Shown: positions 34,251-46,789 of the stretch, in pieces
How positions within the stretch are numbered: position 1 is the stretch's first letter
Layout: every line of letters begins with the position of its first letter
Assembly (NCBI GenBank): GCA_936450465.1
Contig: OW388299.1
Coordinates: forward strand, 40,931,548 to 40,995,547
Length of the DNA: 64,000 nt
Origin: Gibbula magus
Taxonomy: Eukaryota; Mollusca; Gastropoda; Trochida; Trochidae
Direction of reading: 5' to 3'
Notes under the pieces: generated by a model
What the model was told of the DNA's origin: nothing
The model's database searches: none
The model's input: only the letters and a program-made list of their open reading frames with translations
Program-made: the position numbers and the translations under genes

Positions 34251-34331
34251 ATAAGTTGGCTGCCGGTGTTTGAAATATTGATGTTAAGCATATTTCATCT
34301 GTTTATCACTACGAATAGTTTAGTTCACATA

Positions 34332-35615
34332 CCGTATATTACCGGGTATAAAGAATAGAGACGATTTTATGGATATACAACTTCTTTATTCTTTGAAAGT
34401 GACGGGTATAAGTCAACACCCCGCATATAAGTCGACACCCTTACTCAACTACCCAAATACTTGTCAAAACCCTATATCTCAATGATAAGTCGTGCCCCCC
34501 ACACCGAACGTGACAAGTCGACATGCCCGAGAGTCAACACGCAGAGCGGAGATTAGAAGTGATGTCAATTGATTTATCAATTGTTTTGACCAAAATATTA
34601 TTTAATGATACTTTATTTTTCTGATGTATGTTGTAAACATCAAATACAAAAATACAACTTGTGACTAATGGTCTCTGTTTTTTTTTCAATCAAATTACAT
34701 TTCCCTCTCATCAAGTCTAATACTACGACCAACACGTTGACAAAGCTTCATTAGATAACCCGTGAAAAGTTAAATTGTTACCTAGTAGAAAAAGACGTAA
34801 AAAGACATGAAATTGCTTTTACTTTTGAGATGAGAAGTTACAGGCTTTAATTATAATGTTAATTACTATCAATTACTGTTAATTAAACATCAAAGTTTAG
34901 ATAATTACCGGATGCGCTAATGAATCACTACCCTGACTGGCAATTTACAAATCTCTTCACAACCTGAATCACACGTCGGTCTATATGACAATTAGTATTG
35001 AATATACACTATTAAATATATGAATGGTGAACATCTCAGAAACAATACAATGACAATCGGTAATTTACATTTCTCTAAATGATTTTTAATATACGCTATA
35101 TATTAGAACATCTCAGAAATCATACGATTACTCGTACCAGTAATTTACACTTCTCACTGCGTAAACACTTGATTATTTTTTCATGAGGATCTATCTCGCA
35201 TGTCCATGGCTTCTATGTAGAATATCATTGGGCCACGTGAAATAACTGGGTCACTCGACTTACATCAAGATCGATGTTTGTCAGGTAAAAGTGAAGATAA
35301 TATTAAAGGCTAAACTTTAATGAACTTTCACGATTGAAATGTAATTTTTTTATTCATATATCATGCTATATTTGTATTTTAAAAAGACAACAATAAAGCA
35401 TATGGTTTTTATTCAATGATTTTTATTGACTGGACATCGATGTTTGTTAATTGCTTCCGGTGTAAACATCGTCCATTCGACTCGCTGGGCTGGCAGATAC
35501 TCACTGTCCTCTAGATTTTTGGTCTTGAAACAAAAACCCTGTGTATATGTTGACCCCCCTCCTTGACCCCCTAATTTTTGTATCAAATTCTCGACTTATA
35601 TCCGGTAATATACGG
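34332..35615. mobile_element. TA-flanked DNA transposon (1284 bp, non-autonomous)
   Basis: CCGTATATTACCGGGTATAA on the left mirrors TTATATCCGGTAATATACGG on the right, with TA at both edges. The ends are close to those of 25057-26451, so they are one family with different interiors. Confidence 0.8.
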
Positions 35616-35617
35616 TA

Positions 35618-36035
35618 ACTGAAAAATTTGAGTCGAATGCTTGAAATGTTTTAAAAGATTGCCTGCGAAGTTTAACTTAACTGTCTTTAGAGACAAAATA
35701 TGTGAACTATCCAGGAAATATCGTGATGTGATAATATATATGAAGAAATATTTGCCATTTAGATAGCGGTAATAAAATTTTATCCCCATTTAATTTTCTG
35801 GAATGTCTTTCAATTAGTACTCTTCAACTTTTTCATTAGTGATTGTATATATATATATGGTCCACTATTTGTACTGATGTTCAGGATAATGCTATGTATC
35901 GTATTTCCTCCAATAGGGTCTTGAATTGATGCTGAGTCTCGAATAAACGCCAGTGTATGACACTTTGAAAGGAATAAATGCCTATCTAAAATAGATCCCA
36001 AGTGATAACAATGTCTATATGTTCATGTATGCCTC
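35618..36035. other. No gene seen
   Basis: Unique AT-rich DNA with a short TATA dinucleotide run near 35850. Confidence 0.5.
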
Positions 36036-36240
36036 TTAAAGGCGCTGTAGCATGTTTTCTTAATATTATGTTTTCTCAAATTTGCCATTTATTATTAAAG
36101 TTTATACACGTTTGTTTTAATATTATGTATTCTCAAATTTGCCATTTATTATTAAAGTTTATACAATATATTGGTACGTTATTGGGTTTAACGTCTCATT
36201 ACACGACCCGATAACCCGTATCTATAGAAAACGACTCCAT
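36036..36240 (+). mobile_element. MITE family 2, 5' part with internal duplication
   Basis: It starts TTAAAGGCGCTGTAGCATG. The phrase TCTCAAATTTGCCATTTATT is duplicated in tandem (about 65-bp unit). Similarity ends near GAAAACGACTCC. Confidence 0.7.
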
Positions 36241-37195
36241 ATTCGACTTCTTCCCAGAAACCACTAGCCCTGAAGCTGATATTTGAGAGAAGGTTTGTAC
36301 ATTGGTCGTAACTCTGACAATGATGTTGAAGGTATTTCCCCTAAAAGTTTGTAAACATTTTCAATGAAAGCAATACACATATACTAAACAAAATAAGTTA
36401 GGGATATTGTATTTTTTATGATTGATATTTCATCAGTGTGCCATTTAATAAATAAATCTTTATTAACAATTTAAAAATTGTCATTTATCTCTAACTAAAT
36501 TTTTTCCAACTCAAAATCATCTTTGTTACATGTAGATTTGGTCACTAGCCTCAAAAGTTGGAGCATGTCAGAGTTGTCTCTTATTTCGAGTGTTATTTGT
36601 AGAATTATTTTGTGATATCTGGAGAACATTTGACGGATGATGGTTGATGACTCTGACACACATGTGGCAAGCATTTCTCCTAAAATCTATAAACATTTCC
36701 AATGAAAACAATAGACATAGGAAACTCAAAATATCAAGAGGATAGAATCTTTGTTACATATAGACATTATTTTAAAATTTGTTCTTAATCACCCAATATG
36801 AAATGACAGGGTTGTCCCTTATTTTGACTTCAAGAAATGGGACATGATAAGATGCTGGGTATCATCTTCATGATTTGTAAATTTCATTGTGAAACTTGTA
36901 AACGTGACTGTTATTTGTAGAACATTTTTGTGATATATCCATAGAACTTGGTAGATAATGTTCTTCAGCTTGAAATCAGACAAAGCCTGATAAACTACAG
37001 AGCATTATTCAAAATATTTTTTAGTCTCTACTTGCAATCAGGGCTTTTGAAAATTTAACCAGTCCCCTAAAAATTAAACAGGCCCTGTAGTATATTGATT
37101 TCTGATTTATCAAAACTCACAGCATTTTCGAACACTACTCAAGAGTGAGCTCATTTTAAGAGGTTGCGTTTTATAACACAAATTGTTCAGTCTGA
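36241..37195. other. No gene seen
   Basis: Two diverged segments resemble each other (TTTCCCCTAAAAGTTTGTAAACATTT near 36332 and TTTCTCCTAAAATCTATAAACATTT near 36675), suggesting an old duplication. Confidence 0.45.
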
Positions 37196-38681
37196 TTAAC
37201 CCTTACGTTGCGTATATATATTTTACCATTTTTAGCCCCTGTGGCGGAATTTACAGGCTCGCAGCTCGCAGCAGTAGTTTGAGCTTAGGCACTAACGAGC
37301 TCTGCTGGCGGAATTTCCAGGCGGCGATTCCGGTACCGTTTTTACGAAATATACCGCATCTACATGGCGAATAAGGACTATATACGGGCGTTCAATACAA
37401 ATTCAAGTAGCGACACCCGTACACAAATGGCTAATTCACACTCGAAACATTGAATGAATTTTCTATGATTTTTCGTTTTTATTCTATTACTTTCGAAAGA
37501 TTGTCTTTAATTCGGGCCTCATAACATCATAAATACCAAACGAAAAAAAATCCATTTATATACGGAATTGAAGACAAGATGTCTAGCTTCACAATGATAT
37601 AAAAATTATTAGAATGCGACCTTTGGTTATAATTCTATAGCTATGTAAAGTTTGTCTTTATTTCCACCTATAAAATCGTCAATACTTACAACATGTATGC
37701 GGCATTGCAAACGGTCGTTCATCACACTTTTCCAAGAAATCATAATCTCGAACCAGTTGACAAATAAGCACATGTCAACCCAAATATGGTTATGTTGTTT
37801 GACTTTTCAAATAAACGCTAACCTCGAACCATAACTGATGAAAATATGTTGATTAGTTTGTGTGCCGTTTGGTTTCACATGCCTCTCAGAAAGGTAAAAT
37901 TGTATCTTTATTTCTGTGAATAAATCTGCGCATTTTATATAGAATAAAAGATTATTCTTTTCGGTTTATTGTGATATAAAAATTATGAAAATGCATTCAG
38001 TATTTTAGCCGTGATAAATGTTTTAGAAGTTGTGAAAATCGCCGATTGTTTCAAAATTTATGAAGTGTAAACATGACCTTTTTCACGGCGATTGCTGTGT
38101 CTTTATTATTTTTTTGAGATTTTCTAATTTTATATGGGAATGTAGTCCATTGTTTCCCCTTTATTTTGCCGTATTGTTTTTTGAAAACAAACAATTCGCT
38201 CACATGATATGAAGTGCGGGAGTAAGGCGATTTGCCGATTTTTTCCCCGTCTCGCTAGATGCGAGGCAGATAGCAGTCTCGGGCGAGGCAAACCCGACGC
38301 AATACAAACACGTGGGTGAAAATAGCCTCAAGCGAAATAAGGCTTCGGAGCGGAGCACGACAAAATTGGCCTTTTGTAAAGCTAATTATCGATGCGTTAC
38401 GGGTCAACAATGCACACGCAATTTGGTGTGAATTTTACTTGATATTTCGACCGGACATTCACACAGACTCGTTATCGTGGCTAACTGCGAGATGTATGTA
38501 AACAAGTTTTCATGTTGCGATATGCGGACACACTTCGTCTCGCATTTCGCCTGGGGGGCAAATATAATTATTACTGACCCGGTAAATGCACTAAGTCCAA
38601 CGTACGGGTCTCGCCAAGGGTTCTAACATTTTTCTCTATGAGCCTCCCGGATAATTACGGGACCCGCAAGTTAAGGGTTAA
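37196..38681. mobile_element. piggyBac-like element, copy 2
   Basis: TTAA at both ends, left CCCTTACGTTGCG and right CCGCAAGTTAAGGG. About 98% identical to 7975-9461 by eye up to about 38455, then unrelated for about 180 bases before a similar right terminus. No transposase. Confidence 0.75.
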
Positions 38682-38830
38682 AATCAACCCTTTTTGAAAG
38701 AATAAAATTTATACCATATTACCACCTGAATACAAAGTCGTTTCGGTTGTTTTCTCTTGATATTCTCTGATGATGCTACAAAAGAGTCCAAGTTTAGTGC
38801 AGACAAAACCTAGTCATTATTTACCAGTTA

Positions 38831-40501
38831 CAGTGGTCCCTCGCTATAACACGGTTCAATGTACCGCGGACTCGCTTGAAACGCAGGGTAAACAATGGAT
38901 CCCAAACTTTAGATTCAATTTCTGATTTTCTACAGACAACTCAAAGATTTCTGTTAAATTTATAATTAGTATTGTTATAAAATCATTGAAACACTCACGC
39001 TTATTTAAAAATCACTTTTGTAGGCGTGTAATATTTTTATAATCATTTTGATTCACACACGTGTTTGTTGTCATTCCAGCATGAAGTCAATATATACGTT
39101 TGAATTTGAAAACAAATTATTCGTTTGTTGACATTTAGTCGTTAAATGGAGCTACAATATTTAAATCAAGTGGATTCGATGATAAAATCGTAAAATTCTT
39201 ATCTTCGATAAAACTTTTCGTTGACGATAAACTTTCTGTTTCAGCCATGTTGGCTGATAATCCGATTGGCTATTGGATACTCCGAACATCATTATGATAT
39301 CGCATCAATTACACTAAAGGCTTGCGTCAGTGTGAGGAGCTTTGCAGACGATTTTGTTATTCATTCTGTGGCTTGCCTTGTTTTACGTGCGAGCCCTGTA
39401 GCAGCATAAATAAAAATGATTTCCTTTGTCAAACTGTCGACTGGTCATTGTTTTTCAACACACGTTTAGGGCTAGCATATACTAAAAACGGCCTGAAACC
39501 AGCATATATAACCCAACAATTTCCTGTCTGTAAGCGTGGCTGTAGAATTCCAACGTAATTGTTCATAATTGAAATAATGTAATAAAGTAGCATGTGTATG
39601 TCTAAATAACGATGTTATTACATTTTATCAAAATACGTTTACTCTCATTCAATGGTAAAATGGCCTCAATGGTTACACAAATAAACAACAATCGTAAATC
39701 GCTTAATTATAATGATTTGCTCAAAATTGAAAAAAAAACCATGAAATTTATAAAAAGCTATTTTGTTACTTATTTTATTACGACTGAAAACTGATGGGAA
39801 TGGCGAGCAGAGTTTGTAAAATAAACTTTTAAAACTACATAAATATTCTCTATCAATTTCTTTAACATTATTCGCATTTGTTTTCTATCCGATGTCAATA
39901 TTTCTATTTACAACAAATTATTTCATTGGTGGAAATGTGACCTTCACCCCGATTAGTCGTATGAAATATGTTACAACAAATCTGATTGGCTGAGAGATCG
40001 AGCAAGAGCTGAAAGTAGATTCGTAGCCCAGAACTAATTCGTTTTCAACTGTATGTTTGGCTACCAAAACTTTTATTTCAAAAGAGATTATGTTATTCAG
40101 CATTACTCACTTTAACAATTTACTTTTAATCTCAAATTAAACACGTGAGGGATCTAAATTTCAAAAATACGAAATTGTTTTGTGTACGATTTTACTGTAT
40201 GTTCGTGCAAGCAATATGGCACCATAAGATCTTTCTAACTTTCGTTTTCTTTGTACGAGTTTAAAACTTTTTCAAGCTTGGCATTTTTATTGAACAATAT
40301 CTTTATTTGAAAAACAAAACAACACACAAATATTGATATATTTTATTAATACAAAACGGCTGCTAAAAGTTTTCCGTGACTGCAAGTGAGTGAGTATCTG
40401 ATCAGATCTCCTTCTCCGGTTCTCGTTTGTACCGCGGATTCTCTATAGCGCGGGGTCAGATTTTTGGACCCCATACCTCGCGTTATAGCGAGGGACCACT
40501 G
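38831..40501. mobile_element. Tigger/pogo-like element, 1671 bp
   Basis: The left end CAGTGGTCCCTCGCTATAAC and right end GTTATAGCGAGGGACCACTG are perfect inverses of 20 bp, with TA on both sides. This terminus is characteristic of the pogo/Tigger group. Interior ORFs are short and show no DDE motifs. Confidence 0.85.
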
Positions 40502-40525
40502 TATATTGTTGCCTTTAAATGGTTG

Positions 40526-40836
40526 GGGGCGGGATAGCGCAGTGGTTAGCGCGTTCGGCTTCGGATCAAGAGGTCCGGGGTTCGAATCCCGCCAGAGGCA
40601 CGGCAACTTTGTCTGCAGTAGAGAACTGTTCTACACGCAGTCAGGTTTAGGTGCAATGCTACACTGAATTTCAGTGCAGTAACACCCATGGTTCGCTGGT
40701 TCCAGCCGTTGCTCGCAGGTTTCACCGCAATGCATAGCCACATTGCGGGCCTTCTCCCTGCCATAATGCTAGCAGCTGCGATATAAGTGAAATACTCTTG
40801 AAAGCGGCTTTAAACCCCAACTCACCTCACCTCACC
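40526..40836 (+). mobile_element. SINE family A, complete, with target duplication
   Basis: This is the best-preserved copy, 311 bp. It has an A box (TAGCGCAGTGG), a B box (GGTTCGAATCC), the body, and a CTCACCTCACC tail. TTAAATGGTTG flanks it at 40515-40525 and 40837-40847. It landed 22 bases past the Tigger-like element. Confidence 0.93.
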
Positions 40837-40847
40837 TTAAATGGTTG

Positions 40848-41364
40848 CCTTGTTATTGATGGTCTAACTTAGCTTCAAAATATTTGCTAATAACTAATTG
40901 AGTGTTATGAGAGTAATAGCCGTGTTAAATTGCTTTGACTGTCTTCAACCATTGTACTATCGTGGGCTAGTAATTACCACTGTTAAATTTAGAAGTTTCT
41001 AAAACAGGCAGATAATTATAATGAGGGAGAGATAGAGACTTAGATAGAGAGGATGGGCGGAGACTAGACCCCTGTAGCCCCAGGGGATAACTACAAGAGA
41101 CAAATTGACAGTGTCATATGAGAATTAAACTAATTATTACCTAATAATCATATCGGGGTTCATATTTTTCATACGATGCCCTAGGGCAAAATATCACTTT
41201 GTCATGGTGACGTGACGTCATAAACAATACTATGACGTCACGCGTCGTCTATGACGTTGCATTCTAAATCCGGCGAAGGTGGGTCGGCAGCCTATGGTTG
41301 AACGTGGATTTTAGTGTATTTTCATTAATTTCACGACTTCGGTAATAAACAGAATATCATATTC
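40848..41364. repeat. Unique DNA plus one unit of the 125-bp repeat
   Basis: 41165-41270 (GCCCTAGGGCAAAATATCAC, then TGACGTCATAAACAATAC) resembles the 33715-34250 array. Otherwise no gene is seen. Confidence 0.5.
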
Positions 41365-41482
41365 GTGTCTATGTCATACTATGTTTACGACACGAGTGCC
41401 TGTATATCGTATATCCCTCGCTCTTGCTCGGGAAATACTAATATTCAGGCACTCGTGTCGTAAATATAGTATGACATAGACA
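41365..41482. repeat. Palindrome with 38-bp arms
   Basis: GTGTCTATGTCATACTATG and TTACGACACGAGTGCCTG recur inverted with one extra base. The loop contains CCCTCGCTCTTGCTCGGG, a small hairpin like those in the other palindromes. Confidence 0.85.
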
Positions 41483-41819
41483 CTCATATAATATCCTCTA
41501 TGTAACTTGATATGTATTGATAAACAAAATACATAGGAAAATATCAAATTACAAGTTATAATATATACATGTGTTAGCACTGTCCTTGTACATTCATCCC
41601 AGACAAGTATTGATAACGAACAAGTGGGTCTTTTTGCTTGTTTGGTGAATATGAAAATGATTTTTATAATTGCCATCTGTAAAGAGGCGTCTTTGAGAGT
41701 GTCCTTGTTAGTTTGTATGACAAGTTCCTGCTAAACGCAGTCACAAATCTGAAAGTTTGAATTCCCCAAGGATACGCAGTGCTCATGGGATGAATAATTT
41801 ACACATGGATTAAGGCTAA
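41483..41819. other. No gene seen
   Basis: AT-rich unique DNA. Confidence 0.5.
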
Positions 41820-42184
41820 GAATTAAAATGGCCGCCCAAAGGTAATTCAAGTGAGCTGATTGATGTAGCGATACTTGAACACTCAAGTGTGGAGTTTTGA
41901 ATATGGTACAATGATGATTGGTCAACCATCTTACTATCTGAACTCTATAATTCACATGAGACCTACAAATCTACCTCTCACACTGAAGAGTTCCACACCA
42001 CTGTCGCTTTACATGTCGTATCATTTTGTTCAATACGGATAGCCGTTTTCTATGGATACGGCTTATCAGGTCATGTAATGAGATATTTTACCCATTGATA
42101 TACCAATATATTGTATTAATTTTGATAATAAATGACAAATTTGAGTAAACATGATATGCAAAAAATGTGCTACAGTGCCTTTAA
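41820..42184 (-). mobile_element. MITE family 2, one end decayed
   Basis: AAAATGGCCGCCCAAAGG opens the similarity. The copy ends AATGTGCTACAGTGCCTTTAA, with TTAA at 42181-42184. Confidence 0.7.
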
Positions 42185-42815
42185 ATCATTCTTTCTTGAT
42201 CAAATGCAAAGCAGGGAAACACTAGCATCAAAATGCTTTTTTAACCCTTCAACTGTGTAGTTCTCTATAAATGAATCTCACCACCATGGCTGGTTTTCCA
42301 GGAAACTTCATTAGTGCTAAAATCTGCTGGAACTACTCATGGCTGCCTTCCAGGCTGGCAAATCCGTTACCTTTCTTCGTTGATTTTAGATGTTGAAATC
42401 AGTATATGCATTTGCATGTTTATGTGAAATGAACATAGCCAAACCCAGACACAAATGGCTGATCTTGCTGTGAAAATGTCATGAAATTAATTTTTTCAGT
42501 TTTAAAGGTTTACTTCAATCCCAGTGTTTATTGCTGATATATGCTACCTGAAGACAATTTATTTTTCCTATTAAGATTATAAGAAAATATGAAATATGCA
42601 ACATAGTGTTGAGTTCTGAAGGATGGTGTGGTAGTGTGGTTACTTCCTGTTGTAATAGGAAGCGGAAGTGCATTGCCCTTGAACACTGCTTAGTGATTAC
42701 GGACGATAGTCAAAGAAAAAAAGAGTGTTCATTTTGGAAGAAGTAGACTTGATTTATAACTGTCAAAAATTAAGTGACTCTTCTCAAAGCAAAGCGGTTT
42801 CAAATGCCCTCATCA
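42185..42815. other. No gene seen
   Basis: Unique DNA. A lone TTAACCCTTCAACTGTG at about 42242 resembles a piggyBac-like end. Confidence 0.5.
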
Positions 42816-43296
42816 TTAAAGGCGCTGTAGCATAATTTTTTTTCTGAAGGAGAGTGTTATCATAAAAATATTAATAAGTGGTACCAATGGCTATAGCTAA
42901 ATCAATTAAAAGAGTTTTAATATGAATGTACATGGTTCGGTTAAGCCATACAAGGTCATATCCCATCGAGGGGCCATCTGACTGATGTGGTGATACCGAA
43001 GAGCTCAACGTAGAGTTTTAAATATGGTACAATGGTCATGCAACCATCTTGCTCTGTGAACTCTAAAATTTGCATGAGACCTACAAATCTACCTCTCACA
43101 CAGAATTGTTCCACACAACTATCGCTTTATACGCCGCATGAATTTCTTCGAATATGTAAAACCGTTTTCTATGGATACGGTTGATCGGGTCGTTTAATGA
43201 GCTATTTTTACCCGTTATTGTAGCAATAAATTGTATAAACTATAATTATAAATGGCAAATTTGAGATAACATAATGCGCAAAAAAAGCGCCTTTAA
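42816..43296 (-). mobile_element. MITE family 2, full length
   Basis: TTAA lies at 42816-42819 and 43293-43296; the left end is AAAGGCGCTGTAGCATAA and the right AAAAAGCGCCTTTAA. Confidence 0.8.
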
Positions 43297-43489
43297 AGCA
43301 CCCTGGTTGTGAGACATCAAAGTGAAATAAGGTTCCTAATAGCTCCAGGATTCACCCCACCCATTCGGAAATGTAGGATGCTTTTTCCAAGGAGCTACCA
43401 ATATGGAGCTCACTGTAGCCCTAGATTTCTTTTATTAATTAACTATGTTATGGTACTGATATGGCGTTTACGGCCTAGAGCATGTGATT

Positions 43490-43575
43490 CGACAACTGGG
43501 CCAATACGGGGAAACTGGACCAATACGGGACAAACTGGGCCAATATGAGACAAACTGGGCCAATATGAGTCCGAG
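43490..43575 (+). repeat. Minisatellite AACTGGGCCAATACGGGAC
   Basis: About four 18-19-bp units. The same GGGCCAATACGG phrase forms the arms of the palindrome 160 bases downstream. Confidence 0.8.
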
Positions 43576-43737
43576 CATGCACAGTTGCACATTTTGGTGA
43601 AAGCACGAAGCTGTCGCTTCACAACTTTGACCTGTGCTATTTGTTCACCAATCTTGTTTATAATTATTATTTCAATATAAATGAGATGTCTAGTGTTGTG
43701 CAAATAGAATGAAAAGAAGTTAATTAATAAAATTGTC

Positions 43738-43855
43738 ATTAATTAAGTATTTCCGTATTGGCCTCGGTCCGTTGTATTGGTCCTCGACTTCGTCTCGGGC
43801 CAATACAACGAACCTTGGACATGTAACTGGGCCAATACGGAAATACTTAATTAAT
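43738..43855. repeat. Palindrome, ends ATTAATTAAGTATTTCCG
   Basis: TTAATTAAGTATTTCCGTAT and its exact inverse bracket the locus. CGTTGTATTGG inner arms surround CTCGACTTCGTCTCGGG, a small hairpin. Confidence 0.85.
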
Positions 43856-43860
43856 AACAT

Positions 43861-44774
43861 TATATTATTACAGACATCCTGGATACATCTGTCTTACGCA
43901 ACTTCAGGGTTAAACCTTGTTCCGTGAGTTCCATAATATGGACTATATTTCCCTGACTGTACACTATACATGGCATCATTCTTTCAGATTCTATGTCAAT
44001 ATTGCTTATAGCTTATGGAACCAAGCTTCTTAGTAATGACAATATTGATATGGAGAAAGATCTTCTTAAGTAAATCTGGTTTTATGTACATGGCACATGC
44101 TTAGTGTAAAAATGTTACCTTGAGCTTGTATCTTTATTATATTTTATGTGGTGAAATACAACATTTTTCACAACAGGAAGATGTTCTGGATAACAACTTA
44201 TATAATTAAATGTGAAAATACATGACGTTTGGGAATATAAACTCACTTCTTCATCAGGTGGAATGTAAGGAAATAACGAAATGTGATACAATTATAAAGC
44301 AAACAAAACAATTATGAGGATTTTTCACCATTTTCACTGTGTGAAATAACGCTTTCAATCATATGATGTCATTGTAGCAATAGTATGACATCATAAGATG
44401 GTCATGGAAAAGCAAGGTGATCTTGAATGCTCTATTTTTATAAAATGATCGCCATTTATAAACTATGCATAATTTGTAAAATCAAATAAATTTCTTGTCA
44501 AATACCACCTAGTGAAATAGAAAAATTTATATTTTCATGAGCATCCTGAGCTTACATCTGTTCTTTATTATCTTTATACTTACTACCAGCTCTTGCAGTT
44601 TCTTGATAAAACTTAAAGTTATATCAATACATAAACCTCATTTAGTGTATCAATTAATGTCTTTGAAGGACATTTTAGAAGTAAGTCTTATAAGGACAAG
44701 TATTCATTGTGACTCTCAACTCCAGGCAAAAACTATACTAGTTATACCCCCTCTATGAAGTAGTCTAAGGTATA
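43861..44774. other. No gene seen
   Basis: AT-rich unique DNA. TATGATGTCATTG...AGTATGACATCATA near 44360-44396 is a short inverted motif. Confidence 0.5.
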
Positions 44775-45290
44775 TAGCGGTCAACACATCCGTCCGTGCG
44801 TCTGTCCGGTTTTTGTTCCGCTCGTAATTCTGAAACCAGTTGCTCAAATTTTACGAAACTTGATATGTACAATCACCATGATGTGTCCATCTGCCTTTTG
44901 TATGTTTCATACCTGCATTTGCATAATTTATGCAAATTTTTCTCCGTTTTCGACTTAACCATTCACACTTTTTTTTCCACTCATAACTCTGACACCAGTT
45001 GTTCAAATGTTAAGCAACTTGATATGTACAATCACCATGATGTGTACATCTGCCTTTTGTATGTTTCATACCCTCATTTGCATAATTTATGCAAATTTTC
45101 TCCGTTTTTCATCTTCGCCATTCACACTTTTTGTTCCACTCATAACTCAGACACTAATTGTTCAAATGTTACGAAACCACTGATGTGTACATCTGTCATT
45201 TTTATATTTCATACCCTCATTTGCATTTTTGCATGTTTCATACCATCATTTGCATATTTAATGCCATTTGTCAAATTTTTCGACTTTTAC
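44775..45290 (+). repeat. GTCC-headed tandem array, 158-bp unit
   Basis: CATCCGTCCGTGCGTCTGTCC is followed by modules starting CTGAAACCAGTTGCTC (44830), CTGACACCAGTTGTTC (44988) and CAGACACTAATTGTTC (45146). The 166-codon ORF is repeat-derived. Confidence 0.85.
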
Positions 45291-45754
45291 TTCTAAAACA
45301 TGCTTACAAGTGTAATACTTACTCTACTTTAATAATACTTATATATAATGGTCTGTTCATACAAAAGTTTAAACATTGATGCCCTTTTGCTATTTTCAAA
45401 CATTTCTCTTTGACTAATGTTAAAAGCGGGGGTATATGAGTGAGCTGTGCTCACTAATTCTCTTGTTCTGGACAAGCTCCCTATTCTGCCTTGCTTCTGT
45501 TAGAAGCCTTTTCTTGGCCCTATCTCCCTTCTAAATTTTCATACCTGCCAATTTTAATGCATATGGCCTGAGTTAGAGTATAGAGATTAATTATTTCCCA
45601 TAAGGTCAGAAATAACAGTTTGTTTAATTGGCCTTTGATAAATGTCACAATTTTATTGCAAGATAGTTGTAAGTTAATTAAAAACTGATCTTGTTGTCTC
45701 AGTCAGTATATTCTTATTGTTGAACAGTTTATTTGCAGCGAACACCAGCTTGTC
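45291..45754. other. No gene seen
   Basis: Unique AT-rich DNA between two tandem arrays. Confidence 0.5.
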
Positions 45755-45926
45755 CAATTTCAAACTTGATGATGTCACTGTGGACAATTTTGAACACGAT
45801 GACGCAAGTAATTTTTATCATGCTAATGTCAGTGTGTCCAATTTCGAACAAAATAATTTCAGTGTGTACAATTTTGACCATGATAATGTCAGTGTGTACA
45901 ATTTCTATCATGACAATATTTTTTAA
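45755..45926 (+). repeat. 30-bp minisatellite, about six units
   Basis: Units of CAATTTTGACCATGATAATG then TCAGTGTGTA. The period is a multiple of three, so a repetitive peptide frame (SVYNFDHDN) stays open; there is no gene context. Confidence 0.8.
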
Positions 45927-46019
45927 AACCATTTTGAACATTTGAACATGATACAGAGTGTATGTTTCGAACTGCGGGTAACATTTTATACATGATTTAT
46001 TTTGTATAGTGTAAGTTGA

Positions 46020-46470
46020 ATTTAATTTTCTGTCCGTCTGTCCGTCCGTCACAAAACTTTGTGCAGAGCTTATCTCTCAAACTATACCTACTAGCTTCAC
46101 CAAACTTTCTACACATGTTAGCCATGATCTTTTGTTGTGCCTTTTGAGGGTTAGACCGATTTCTGAATTTTATTTTGTGCGGTTTCCATGGAAACATGCT
46201 AACTCTGTGAGGAAGTCATATTGTTCGAAACGTATCTCCCAAACTATACATTCTAGCTACACCAAACTTCATACACATGTCAACCACGATGCCTAGATGT
46301 GTCTTTTGAGGGTTAGACCTATTTCTGAATTATTATCTCTGGAACTGTACATTCAATATTCATTTAACTTTACACACAGGTTTGTCATTGACGTAGATGT
46401 GCCTTTCCCATTTTCATTTCCGTCAACTATATTTGGTAGCAGGGGTATGTGAGCTATGCTCGCTTCTTCA
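46020..46470 (+). repeat. GTCC-headed array, about 162-bp unit
   Basis: TGTCCGTCTGTCCGTCCGTC heads modules with CTCAAACTATACCTACTAGC and CCCAAACTATACATTCTAGC, plus GTTTCCATGGAAAC. Same architecture as 7205-7925. Confidence 0.8.
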
Positions 46471-46789
46471 CTTGTTAGTAATTGGGTGAACAAATAATAA
46501 AGCCTAGTTAAGATGCTAAACAGTTATTTTGATAATCTTTGAATGAAACTGTGGCATTCTAAACTCTAGATTCTCTCCCAAAAAATGTCGACCTCCTGAG
46601 ATAAAACCAAAGAGTTTTTCCCCCGTCTCAAACATAGACCGATTTACCGCTGCATGCTGGTAAAGGCGTTTTCTTATGTAGGTCTCTATGCATGAAAAAC
46701 GGGTGCCACATCTCAATATTGCCGACTCGCCTTCATTGCCGTCATTGTTTTGCTATTTTTAAATACTTCATTGCGTACATCACATTGTA
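46471..46789. other. No gene seen
   Basis: AT-rich unique DNA. Confidence 0.5.

Noticed and set aside
44796..45296. 166-codon Cys/His-containing frame
   Set aside because: It is driven by the 158-bp tandem repeat and ends where the repeat ends.
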